A stretch of 64,000 nt of DNA from Dysgonomonas sp. UBA7710 (GTDB lineage Bacteria > Bacteroidota > Bacteroidia > Bacteroidales > Dysgonomonadaceae), in contig NZ_DLFW01000024.1 in assembly GCF_002482385.1 (NCBI RefSeq), positions 185,423-249,422 of the forward strand, given 5' to 3'. A model generated the notes under the pieces. It was not told where the DNA came from. It worked only from the letters and a program-made list of their open reading frames with translations, and ran no database searches. Shown piece after piece: positions 56,122 through 64,000 of this stretch (positions within the stretch are counted from its first letter, which is position 1; every line of letters starts with the position of its first letter). A program made the position numbers and the translations under genes.

Positions 56122-57342
56122 TTACTCTTCAATTGAAAATCCTACCGACTTGAGGTCGTCCCAAAAACGCGGGTAAGACTTTGTCACCACCTTAGGATGC
56201 GCAATATTGATATGATCCAGTTTTATGGCTGCCGGAGCAAAGGCCATCGCCATGCGGTGGTCTTCATAAGTTTTTATTACCGGGTCAGCCTCCGGTTCAC
56301 ACCTTTCACCGTTCCATTCCAGGATGCTATTTTCGCTATCGTATAATAAGTAACCTAATTTCTTCATTTCATTTTTCAAAGCCTCTATCCGGTCGGTCTC
56401 CTTTATCTTGAGCGTCTGCAAGCCGGTGAACATAAATGGAATACCCATCATACAGCATGTAACAGCAAAAGTTTGGGCCAGATCCGGCTCATTCACAAAA
56501 TTATGGAACATCTTTTTGGTTACCTTTCCGGTCTTGGTCAGTATCACACCATCTTTGGTATATTCGGTTGCCACACCCAGATCAAGAAACAGCTCGGCAA
56601 CTTTAGAGTCTCCCTGCATGCTGTTTTTAAACAGTCCCTTCAATTCTATACGGGCATCCTCGGCAAGTGCAGCCATTTCGTACCAATACGAAGCTGCGGA
56701 CCAGTCCGACTCCACAGTATAGTGTGTTGCCCGATATTCTTCGGGATATATCTTAATTGTCCGCCCGTCCCAATGAGTCTTCACCCCGAACTGGGCCATC
56801 ATACCCAATGTCAGCTTAATATATGGTACTGATATAATATTCCCTTCCAGGTGTATTATCAATCCCTTGCTCATGGAAGGAGCTATCATCAGCAAAGCTG
56901 ATATAAATTGAGAACTGACATCTCCCGACAAATAGATTTCTCCCCCGTCCAGTGCTGTTCCCTTAATCTTCAACGGCGGATATCCCACATTCCCTATATA
57001 TTGGATGCGGGCCCCTAAAGAGACTAAGGCATCTACCAGAAGATGGATAGGGCGTTCTTTCATACGTTCTGTTCCCGTTATAATCCATTCACCGGGAGTA
57101 ATAGCTAAGAAAGCTGTCAGAAAACGCATGGACGTTCCCGCCGCTTTCACATCTATCAGGTTGCTACCCGATGTGAAGGCCTCGACCATCACATTAGTAT
57201 CATCGCAATCAGAAAGATTGGCTATTTCCGAAGCACTAAGACTCAATGCATTTAATATTAGAGCCCTGTTACTAATGCTTTTTGAAGCAGGAAGAGGTAT
57301 GATCGAATTAATGGCATTTGGCGCCGTGATTTTATATTGCAT
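56122..57342 (-). CDS. aroA: 3-phosphoshikimate 1-carboxyvinyltransferase (EPSP synthase)
   Basis: 406 aa; joins phosphoenolpyruvate and shikimate-3-phosphate in the chorismate pathway. Conserved segments are visible: LPASKSISNRALILNALS (shikimate-3-phosphate binding), AAGTSMRFLTAFLA, DVSSQFISALLM, VESDWSAASYWYE and KETDRIEALKNEMKKLG. Slightly shorter than the E. coli enzyme, normal for Bacteroidota. It lies downstream of ppc on the same strand but separated by a 123-bp repeat. Confidence 0.94.
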   Translation of the reverse strand: MQYKITAPNAINSIIPLPASKSISNRALILNALSLSASEIANLSDCDDTNVMVEAFTSGSNLIDVKAAGTSMRFLTAFLAITPGEWIITGTERMKERPIHLLVDALVSLGARIQYIGNVGYPPLKIKGTALDGGEIYLSGDVSSQFISALLMIAPSMSKGLIIHLEGNIISVPYIKLTLGMMAQFGVKTHWDGRTIKIYPEEYRATHYTVESDWSAASYWYEMAALAEDARIELKGLFKNSMQGDSKVAELFLDLGVATEYTKDGVILTKTGKVTKKMFHNFVNEPDLAQTFAVTCCMMGIPFMFTGLQTLKIKETDRIEALKNEMKKLGYLLYDSENSILEWNGERCEPEADPVIKTYEDHRMAMAFAPAAIKLDHINIAHPKVVTKSYPRFWDDLKSVGFSIEE

Positions 57343-57357
57343 ATCGTATTTATTATA

Positions 57358-57460
57358 ATTTTCAGTTACGAGTTACTTCGTCCTACGGGCAGTTACAAGT
57401 TACGGGATTACTGATATTTCAGCCAACTTGTTTACTCGTAACTCGTAACTTGTAACTAAA
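57358..57460. repeat. Imperfect palindrome of short words between aroA and ppc
   Basis: Words ACAAGTTACG, TACGAGTTAC, ACTCGTAACT and ACTTGTAACT read on both strands. Same family as 35409-35771, 36690-36780 and 51606-52012. Confidence 0.5.
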
Positions 57461-57465
57461 AAAAA

Positions 57466-60105
57466 TCATCCTGTATTACGCATACCGGCGGCAATTCCAG
57501 AAATTGTAATCATCAGAGCCAGTTCCAGCTCCGACGAATGCTCTTCGTCTTTCCTCGTCCGGTACAACAATTCCACCTGAAGGAGATTCAGAGGGTTTGT
57601 ATAAATATTGCGCATGGCGATATTCTCTGCAACTTCAGGCAGGCTTTCCATCAGATGCTCATCCTGAGATATCCTCAATATTGTATTCATATCGCTTTCG
57701 AGTTGACTTCTCAGTTTTTTCCCCAGTATCTGCAACTTATCCTCCACAAGCCTTTCATCATAATACTGCGACATACGCAGGTCGGCTTTGGCAAATACCA
57801 TTTCGAGCATACTGATACGGGTGCCGAAGAATGGCCAGTCTTTATACATCGCTTTCAATGTATCCATCTTTCCATTATCAATGACCTGTTGCAAGGCTTC
57901 TCCCGCGCCCAGCCATGCCGGAAGCATCAGGCGGTTTTGAGTCCAGCCAAATATCCATGGGATTGCACGAAGGCTTTCCACTCCCCCATTCGGACGGCGT
58001 TTTGCCGGGCGTGACCCCAATGGCAAACGAGCCAATTCCGCCTCAGGTGTAGCCTGATAGAAATACGGAATAAAATCAGGGTCTCTGCGAACCAGTCCCT
58101 GATAACTATTGCATGAAATATCGGAAAGTTCATCCATCAGGTCCCTCCACTCCTGTTTAGGAGCCGGAGGAGGAAGAAGGTTAGCCTCCAGTATAGCATC
58201 GGTATATAGCGATAATGTCTTGATAGCCAGATCAGGTAAACCTAATTTAAAACGGATCATTTCGCCCTGTTCGGTTACACGGAGCCCGTCTTGCAACGAA
58301 CCCGGAGGCTGTGAGAAAAGAGCGACCTTAGCAGGGCCTCCGCCACGGCCAACCGTACCGCCACGGCCATGAAATAATGTAAGAGCTATTCCTGCATCCT
58401 GACAGGTTTTGATCAAGGCTTCCTGTGCACGGTATTGTGCCCATCCGGCAGCAAGCGAACCTGCATCTTTAGCCGAGTCGGAATAACCGATCATTATCAT
58501 TTGTTTATTCTTGATAATACCTTTATACCAATTGATAGCAAACAATTGCTGCATAATACCATTGGCATTATTCAAGTCATTCAGTGTTTCAAACAATGGA
58601 GTCACTGGTAAAGTAAACGGACAATCCGCTTCCTTGAGCAACAAATACACTGCAAGAATATCCGAAGGAGTTCTTGTCATTGAAATGACATAAGTAGGAA
58701 TTGACCCGACAGGTGTCTCTGCTATTACCCTACAGGTATCCAGTACTTCTTTAGTTTGAGGGCTTGGCTCCCAGTTACGGGGAATGAGCGGACGTTTCGA
58801 ATTAAGTTCTTTTATCAGGAATGCCTGTTTATCTTCCTCCGACCAAGTCTCATAGTCCCCTAATCCAAGGTAGCGGGTTATTTCGGACAAGGCTTCCGTA
58901 TGTATCGTACTCTCCTGACGAATATCCAGCTGAGTCAGAGTTAAACCGAAACAACGCACCCGGCGCATGGTATCGAGCAGTTTATCGTCGGCTATGATTT
59001 CCATCTTGCAGGCTACGAGCGATTTATAGCACTCATAAAGTGGTTCCCACAATTGTTCGTTATGAATAAGTATATCCTCTGTGCGTTCCGGATTCTTACC
59101 CTCGATACGCGCATCCAGATAAGCAACAGTATTTCTCAGTCTGGTACGCAATCTTTTCATTAACTCACGGTATGGTTCCTGAACTTCATAGTCCTTTATA
59201 TAATCCCTGAATTCAGTAGTGCATGTGGCCATTGAGAGTTCTTTCACCAGTACTTCAATGTCTTCGAGGAATAGCTTTGCTGCTCTTTTACGGCTATCCA
59301 ATAATACTTCGTGAGTTATTTTAGCCGTTACATTCGGATTACCGTCGCGATCGCCTCCCATCCATGATGAAAAGTGTATCGGGCGCGCATCAACCGGCAA
59401 GCGGTAAGGTATTGTATTCCTTATCTGTTCGTCAAGTTCACGGATATATGCAGGGACGGCTTTCCACAGGCTGTTTTCCACTACCTCGTATCCCCATTTT
59501 GCCTCCTCGTTCGGAGTCGGCCGTTTCTGGCGGATTTCGTCGGTATGCCAATATTGGGCGATAAGTTGTTTCAATCTGCGCAAAATCTGCACCTTCTGGT
59601 AATTAGCCAGATCGTCGTGATCCAGTAATGCCAGGCAATGATCTACCTGATTCAGATTATTTATAAGCGAACGCCTGTTTATCTCTGTCGGATGAGCTGT
59701 CAATACCAGATCAATGGAGATATTCTCTATTGCTTTTATTATCGCTTCATCGCTAAGATTCGCGTCTTTCAGTTTTTTATATATATCTGGAAAATTAACC
59801 GGATTTTCCGCCCCCTGAGCATGAGGCGATACACTATTATACTGCTCAGCCGTATTCGTTAAATTCAGAAACTGATTAAACGAACGTGCTACGGGAAGAA
59901 ACTCTTCATCTTTCAGATTCTGAAGTGTCTTCACCAGCGATTTATGTGCTTCAATATCTCCTGAATGCGAGGCTTTGGAGAGTCTGCGAATCGTTTCTAT
60001 CAGATCCACCATATCCTTTCCCTTAGCTTCGCCGATTGTTTTACCCAGCATATCACCAAGCAGTTTGATATTGTTATGCATCAAAGATTGCTGCAAATTA
60101 CTCAT
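57466..60105 (-). CDS. ppc: Phosphoenolpyruvate carboxylase
   Basis: 879 aa, full length. Converts PEP and bicarbonate to oxaloacetate. The catalytic His is in LTAHPTEINRRS near residue 137; GGDRDGNPNV and FHGRGGTVGRGGGP (around 560-600) form the active site, and the C-terminus ends MRNTG as in the family, completing the inhibitor-binding end. An orphan P-loop protein follows it upstream by 405 bp that contain the element at 60317-60501. PEP carboxylase is not universal in Bacteroidales, which often rely on PEP carboxykinase. Confidence 0.96.
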   Translation of the reverse strand: MSNLQQSLMHNNIKLLGDMLGKTIGEAKGKDMVDLIETIRRLSKASHSGDIEAHKSLVKTLQNLKDEEFLPVARSFNQFLNLTNTAEQYNSVSPHAQGAENPVNFPDIYKKLKDANLSDEAIIKAIENISIDLVLTAHPTEINRRSLINNLNQVDHCLALLDHDDLANYQKVQILRRLKQLIAQYWHTDEIRQKRPTPNEEAKWGYEVVENSLWKAVPAYIRELDEQIRNTIPYRLPVDARPIHFSSWMGGDRDGNPNVTAKITHEVLLDSRKRAAKLFLEDIEVLVKELSMATCTTEFRDYIKDYEVQEPYRELMKRLRTRLRNTVAYLDARIEGKNPERTEDILIHNEQLWEPLYECYKSLVACKMEIIADDKLLDTMRRVRCFGLTLTQLDIRQESTIHTEALSEITRYLGLGDYETWSEEDKQAFLIKELNSKRPLIPRNWEPSPQTKEVLDTCRVIAETPVGSIPTYVISMTRTPSDILAVYLLLKEADCPFTLPVTPLFETLNDLNNANGIMQQLFAINWYKGIIKNKQMIMIGYSDSAKDAGSLAAGWAQYRAQEALIKTCQDAGIALTLFHGRGGTVGRGGGPAKVALFSQPPGSLQDGLRVTEQGEMIRFKLGLPDLAIKTLSLYTDAILEANLLPPPAPKQEWRDLMDELSDISCNSYQGLVRRDPDFIPYFYQATPEAELARLPLGSRPAKRRPNGGVESLRAIPWIFGWTQNRLMLPAWLGAGEALQQVIDNGKMDTLKAMYKDWPFFGTRISMLEMVFAKADLRMSQYYDERLVEDKLQILGKKLRSQLESDMNTILRISQDEHLMESLPEVAENIAMRNIYTNPLNLLQVELLYRTRKDEEHSSELELALMITISGIAAGMRNTG

Positions 60106-60316
60106 AGTCTACTATTTATTATGTAAATGAAGTATTTTTGTTCTGCATTAAAGATATAACAATGATTCGTCGCTATACTCAAAACAGTAAATAAAAAGGT
60201 CTGCGACCTTAGTTAGTATCCATTCAGTGTTTATCTATAAACATCAGAGAAAGTCTAATGTTTTACATACAGCCTGATTTTCGGGCAAAATTGTAGTATT
60301 AAAGAATATTCAATAC

Positions 60317-60501
60317 ATGAGGCTGTCCCAAAAGTAATATTACACTATTAAAGTGTTACCCTCTTTGTCATTGGCTCCGCTTCGCTCTGCCGAACGTTGT
60401 TTCTGAGTGTAACGAAGAATCCCGACCCTCCGGATACGAGATGTTTCACTCCGTTCAACATGACAAAATGATCCGAAAAAATACTTTTGGGGCAGCCTCA
60501 T
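60317..60501. repeat. Composite inverted-repeat element containing the GTCAT palindrome, copy 3
   Basis: Outer inverted ends of about 20 bp (ATGAGGCTGTCCCAAAAGTA and ATACTTTTGGGGCAGCCTCAT) with one mismatch. Inside, a palindromic unit from TTTGTCATTGGCTCCG to CAACATGACAAA, the inner unit shared with the other two copies. 185 bp, non-coding; it separates ppc from the P-loop protein gene. Confidence 0.75.
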
Positions 60502-60510
60502 AATAATATC

Positions 60511-62241
60511 TTATTCATTAATCAATGTAAATAATTCCTCCGCAGCTTCACGAGGTCCGTCTTTACTATGACCCTCTATGGCAAGAGAAGTATAAATCTC
60601 ACCTATCTTGACTCCGTTTTTATCCATATCGGTAAAATACTCCTTGATAAGCTTGCCGGCAAGTTTCTGCTCCTGTACTGGTCCGAACGGGTTGGCAAAA
60701 TAAGATGTCACCAAACCTTTTTCCGTTGTAGTACCTTTTGCTTTACGGGCTCCGGCCTCAAATACCTTGATCGCCTCATTCAGATCAGTAAAGAATTGAA
60801 TCTTCGTATCCGACTCTGTGTAGTTATTCGCATAAAGGAAATAATCTACCTTATATCCTTTCATAATAACGTCATAAGTGGCAGCCGGTATGGTTATACG
60901 GGCATTAACCTTATCAGGGTTGGTATAAATACCCCGTTCCAATTGCTCAAAAGCGTACATAGGGTCCAGGTCATCGATACGGACAAATGCTCCGATCTCC
61001 GTTCCATAGCCTTTTATTGTGCCATCCGCTTCTTTTTTCAGATATCCCATATCATCGAATATGATACGCATATGACGGATATACTTTTCGTTCAGTGTAC
61101 GGAAGGCCTCAAGGCTCTCTGATTTTCCTGCACCACTGTCTCCCATGATAATGATATTCGACTCTTTTCCGTTCTTCAGCGCAATGTTTACCATCGCCCC
61201 ATGTATCGGCAAACGGTTCTTTTCCATTTGCTTCACATTGTGAAGTGTAAGCAACATCTTCTTCATGTATCCGAAGTAATCTATATCGTCGCAATGGTTC
61301 GCATAACCGATAAGGATATCGTTCTTTTTATCTTTATAGTAGAATGTACGTTTTTCTTCATGTCCGTCAGGATAGCCGAAAACATAGATAATGTCCGGTT
61401 TTTTACCTATATATTCGCTTTCTTTTGCCAGTTCGAAGAGATTTGCCAAAGCAAAACCATGAACCATAAAATCTTTATGGAAATAGACAAATGTCAGCAT
61501 ATTCCCTACTTTAGCCGGATACAGGAACCAGTCGTCTTCGTTGAGAACTATATTCTCAATCGGGTTTATATTATGCTCATGGAAAATGCCGTCACGTGTA
61601 TTTCTTTTTGTATATGAAATAAATGGAGGATTAAACATCACGGCTGTAATGAACGGTATAGGGGCCAGTCCATTGTATTCCACAGGGCTGTTCCAGTTGA
61701 TATCGCTCAGTGTAAGGGCTGCATTTGCACCTGCTGTCAATTGACGATACACACGGTATTGATAACCGATAACAGTTTCTTCGATGCGGCGGTATATGGA
61801 GAGAATAAGCTCATTGAACAACTCGTTCGCCTGCATAAAGCGAACACTCTGCAAGCCACTACCGATCGAACTGTTGTGAACGATAGTGTATCGTTCAAGT
61901 CTGCGCCAAAAGCTATAAAGTAATTCTATCAGTTCAATAAACAAGTCTTTATCATTGAAGAAGATAGCATATTTTCCATGCACATTCTGCACTTCGTCAG
62001 GATTACAGACTGTAAGCAACTTAAATGCCTCTATCAGTGTTTTCTCAAACTCCTCATCAGTCTTAAATTCTTTTATATAATATTCATAGATAATTATTTC
62101 ATCTTTCTTCAGTTTCTGAATAAAGACTTCTATAACTCTATGGAATCCATAACTGTTAAGTATTTTCTGCCGCGTGTCGCAAAATTTCAGAGTGAAGTTG
62201 ATTATTGCTTTACCTTCGCCTAGAGTGAATTCTTGTAGCAT
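60511..62241 (-). CDS. HPr kinase/PEP-carboxykinase-type P-loop protein, unknown function
   Basis: 576 aa. The C-terminal half has the Walker A motif GDSGAGKS at 367-374 and a Walker B-like RIIFDDMGYL about 30 residues later, the arrangement seen in HPr kinase and PEP carboxykinase folds. The N-terminal 300 residues show no recognised domain. It is not a canonical PEP carboxykinase, because the GLSGTGKTT loop and metal-ligand region differ. The substrate is unknown; neighbouring ppc may be coincidence. Confidence 0.75.
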   Translation of the reverse strand: MLQEFTLGEGKAIINFTLKFCDTRQKILNSYGFHRVIEVFIQKLKKDEIIIYEYYIKEFKTDEEFEKTLIEAFKLLTVCNPDEVQNVHGKYAIFFNDKDLFIELIELLYSFWRRLERYTIVHNSSIGSGLQSVRFMQANELFNELILSIYRRIEETVIGYQYRVYRQLTAGANAALTLSDINWNSPVEYNGLAPIPFITAVMFNPPFISYTKRNTRDGIFHEHNINPIENIVLNEDDWFLYPAKVGNMLTFVYFHKDFMVHGFALANLFELAKESEYIGKKPDIIYVFGYPDGHEEKRTFYYKDKKNDILIGYANHCDDIDYFGYMKKMLLTLHNVKQMEKNRLPIHGAMVNIALKNGKESNIIIMGDSGAGKSESLEAFRTLNEKYIRHMRIIFDDMGYLKKEADGTIKGYGTEIGAFVRIDDLDPMYAFEQLERGIYTNPDKVNARITIPAATYDVIMKGYKVDYFLYANNYTESDTKIQFFTDLNEAIKVFEAGARKAKGTTTEKGLVTSYFANPFGPVQEQKLAGKLIKEYFTDMDKNGVKIGEIYTSLAIEGHSKDGPREAAEELFTLINE

Positions 62242-62507
62242 GTCTGATATTGTTTACTGTTTATTGTTTATAATTTTTGATTATCCGCACAATTTTCAGT
62301 TTATAATCTTCTGTCACATGACTAAAACGAACAGAAGATCATAAACCGATTACTCCAACCTGAACATAATCAGGATTGAGATGCTTTCTAGCTTCAAATT
62401 TAAGGAAACTTACCTATACAATTAAACGAATTAATGACTAAATTTATAATAAATTGTAAAATTAAAACAAGTTTTTGCTATTTTACTGTAATATAGTTCT
62501 TTATAAA

Positions 62508-62729
62508 TCATTCATTTTTGTTCTTTGTCAAAAATTTAGGATTTACATCGAATGCATAGAAGGAACTATTTGTTTCCTGTAAACATTTAGGGCACAGGCA
62601 ATCCCGGTAATTTTCCTTTATGTAATCACGAACACCTGTGACAAGGCTCACTTTACGGCAACTACACAGCTCTATTCTGTCTTCTCTGCAACCGAATGAT
62701 GCCGAACATCTTTTACATATCTTTTTCAT
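62508..62729 (-). CDS. Cysteine-rich CWC-family protein, candidate cobalamin-regulated
   Basis: 73 aa. Nine cysteines: C5-x2-C8 and C14, then C22-x-C24, C44-x-C46-x2-C49. The pattern fits the small zinc-binding CWC family (CxxC...CxC...CLCPKCL). No signal peptide. It is the only recognisable gene behind the cobalamin riboswitch on the same strand, with a 200-nt leader between, so regulation by B12 is the most economical reading. The function of CWC proteins is unknown. Confidence 0.78.
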   Translation of the reverse strand: MKKICKRCSASFGCREDRIELCSCRKVSLVTGVRDYIKENYRDCLCPKCLQETNSSFYAFDVNPKFLTKNKNE

Positions 62730-62926
62730 TGCTTTTGTTTTTAGAAAATTTGTAATATAATGATAACCGGAACATAAAGTGCTAACAATACAGACTTATG
62801 CTACCATACGGATACAATGAACATAAGATTGATATCAAACACAATCGTTTCCCGATATACAAATACTGAAATACTGAAATAAATCTCTTGTTTTCTATCT
62901 TTTTCCGCGAAAGATGAAAAATATAT

Positions 62927-63209
62927 GTCTTGGCAGGTCTTCTGACTTACTCCATCTTTGAACGGCCTTCCCATTTTCAGTAAACAATTAGCAGTTATCA
63001 GTTAACAGTTTTTTGACTGTTTACTGATTACTGTATCACTGATTACTGTGAAACAGTGGTATTTGGTATTGTTCAAAGACTTTTCTCAGAAACATTGTTA
63101 ACTGATGACTGTTAACTGAATAGAGCTTACAGCAGCGGGACTGTTCAGGACTTACACCTGATTCCCTTTTCATTACTATCCGGCAAATGCGGACTTGTAA
63201 CACCAATAC
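62927..63209 (-). promoter_or_regulatory. Cobalamin (AdoCbl-type) riboswitch
   Basis: In mRNA sense the conserved segments are in order: the 5' end of P1 near TTGGTG, AAAAGGGAAT, GGTGTAAGTCCTGAACAG, TCCCGCTGCTGT, then CCACTG and GGGAAGGCC, and finally GTAAGTCAGAAGACCTGCC. P1 pairs GTATTGG with CCAAGAC; TCTTTGAAC pairs with GTTCAAAGA (9 bp). At about 283 nt it is longer than usual because two variable arms carry a repeat (62978-63050 and 63093-63120). The transcript reads toward the CWC gene. Confidence 0.9.
62978..63050. repeat. Short-word repeat inside the riboswitch
   Basis: The first 30 bases match 51850-51879 in 27 positions. The rest continues with ACTGATTACTGTATCACTGATTACTGTG, a tandem of a 13-base word. 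It falls in the loop between the CACTG and GGGAAGG conserved boxes. Confidence 0.65.
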
Positions 63210-63214
63210 GGAAA

Positions 63215-63244
63215 CAAAGATATTAGAATAAAAAAGAATTGCAA
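63215..63244 (-). promoter_or_regulatory. Promoter of the cobalamin riboswitch transcript
   Basis: Minus-strand TTG (63242-63244), 19 bases, TATCTTTG (63215-63222), an exact -7 consensus. It lies just before the riboswitch, so transcription starts near 63208. Confidence 0.75.
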
Positions 63245-63463
63245 TGTGTTTTGAAGGAAAGTTATCAAAAAAACACATCATATTTTTCAAAATTCAAAAT
63301 TTCTACAAAATTGATATAATATATTGTACCGTGAAATAACGTAAAAACCGGAAAATCCGGGTATGAGAATTATTATGGTTATTAAATAAGTAGATGTTTA
63401 TAATTAGTTTATATAAAATATTTAGATTTTCGTTGCTATCTCATATACAAGAAGAGCTAATTT

Positions 63464-63680
63464 ATGGGCAAGATAAAGAAACCGGGCTTACCGGAAGCCC
63501 AACATATGCAACTGGATCATGGCTTCCGCAATAGTACGAGCCACTATTTCCGGATGTGTTGCCGTGCTATTCTCCTCAAAGCCGATAGTCTGTTTTCGGT
63601 AAAAGCAGGGGAACAGACGGATATGAGTTTAATATCTGTGAATGTCCGGACGAAATGCTTCCGGTCGGAAGGCAACTGGA
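63464..63680 (+). pseudogene. IS630-type transposase N-terminal fragment, decayed
   Basis: The first 70 residues of a 108-residue frame resemble the HTH region of IS630 transposases: HGFRNSTSHYFRMCCRAILLKA, then KAGEQTDMSLISVN and a FRSEG end. After that the similarity stops: no DDE domain follows in any frame before the window end, and the tail looks unrelated. I see no matching inverted repeat around it. Truncated insertion sequence remnant; exact family not certain. Confidence 0.6.
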
Positions 63681-63910
63681 TCAGGCCACAGGACTATATC
63701 AGTACCGACACGCTTTTCTATATAACAAACAGGGCTTTGCATGCGGTTGGAAAAAAGCTCTTTATTAAATACTCCCATTATGTCGCTTAATTTTGATTAC
63801 TTACTTATAAAAAAGTTTACAATAATTTGATAGAAAATATATATGTTATGATAAATGCACATTTTTATCTTAAAAAGATGCTATATTGAGAACTATTCTT
63901 TACATTTGTT

Positions 63911-64000
63911 TCAACAAAACAGAACACATAATTCTATTTTAATGAGTTCTTCTTTCGTAAAACACACATCTGCCTGTTCTAATTTTCCCTCTGGATATTT
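63911..64000 (-). CDS. C-terminal end of a gene continuing beyond the window
   Basis: A frame of 29 codons plus stop (TGA at 63911-63913) opens from the window edge; it reads KYPEGKLEQADVCFTKEELI and onward, which looks protein-like. Too short to identify. It could be a chance open stretch. Confidence 0.35.
   Translation of the reverse strand, partial: KYPEGKLEQADVCFTKEELIKIELCVLFC

Noticed and set aside
63036..63290. 84-codon frame on the minus strand
   Set aside because: It overlaps the riboswitch and its promoter, so the open frame is chance.

Overview
The window looks like a chromosome segment of a Bacteroidota bacterium, order Bacteroidales. I would guess a Dysgonomonas- or Parabacteroides-like genus, but the genus is not proven. 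The evidence is a ruvA-sprA pair (SprA/Sov, the type IX secretion outer-membrane channel), an rprX/rprY two-component pair, the rplM-rpsI-rpsB-tsf order, and several exact Bacteroidota-type promoters (TTG or TTTG, 19 bases, TAnnTTTG). The DNA is AT-rich and codes on both strands.

Region 1 (1-12.5 kb) is the downstream part of a flexirubin/aryl-polyene-type lipid pigment locus whose ketosynthases must lie upstream of the window. In order it holds a polysaccharide deacetylase, a LolA-like carrier, a lipoprotein, a hot-dog dehydratase, a GT2 glycosyltransferase with a DUF2062 tail, a 1288-residue MMPL exporter/PlsC acyltransferase/methyltransferase fusion, a CrtI-like oxidoreductase, a C45 Ntn-hydrolase and a PaaK-like ligase. 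Most of these genes overlap. A non-coding element with terminal inverted repeats splits the operon at 3460-4040, and a second copy lies inverted at 53595-54151.

Region 2 (12.5-35.4 kb) is ordinary chromosome: pepP, an EamA transporter, rprXY, sprA, ruvA, a nitroreductase, an M3 peptidase, an L,D-transpeptidase, a small helical protein, an outer-membrane beta-barrel, an M16 peptidase and an AlkD-like protein. Region 3 (35.8-42.6 kb) is the ribosomal operon rplM-rpsI-rpsB-tsf. Upstream of it stand two tandem paralogous polytopic membrane proteins; the tandem duplication appears to have copied the rplM promoter.

Region 4 (42.7-62.3 kb) holds thyA, a secreted C26-M19 hydrolase fusion, a DAACS transporter, tRNA-His, a DUF554 protein, an outer-membrane protein, prmA, a secreted C1 peptidase, an MFS transporter, a PfkB kinase, era, aroA, ppc and an orphan P-loop protein of the HPr kinase/PEPCK type. 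Region 5 (62.5-64 kb) holds a cobalamin riboswitch facing a 73-residue cysteine-rich CWC protein, a decayed IS630-type transposase, and the tail of a further gene.

The long intergenic gaps are not empty. They contain the two large inverted-repeat-bounded elements, three small composite elements (outer inverted repeats around a shared inner palindrome), and a family of short-word palindromic repeats. One member of that family sits inside the variable arms of the cobalamin riboswitch. I see no CRISPR array, rRNA, prophage or intact insertion sequence.
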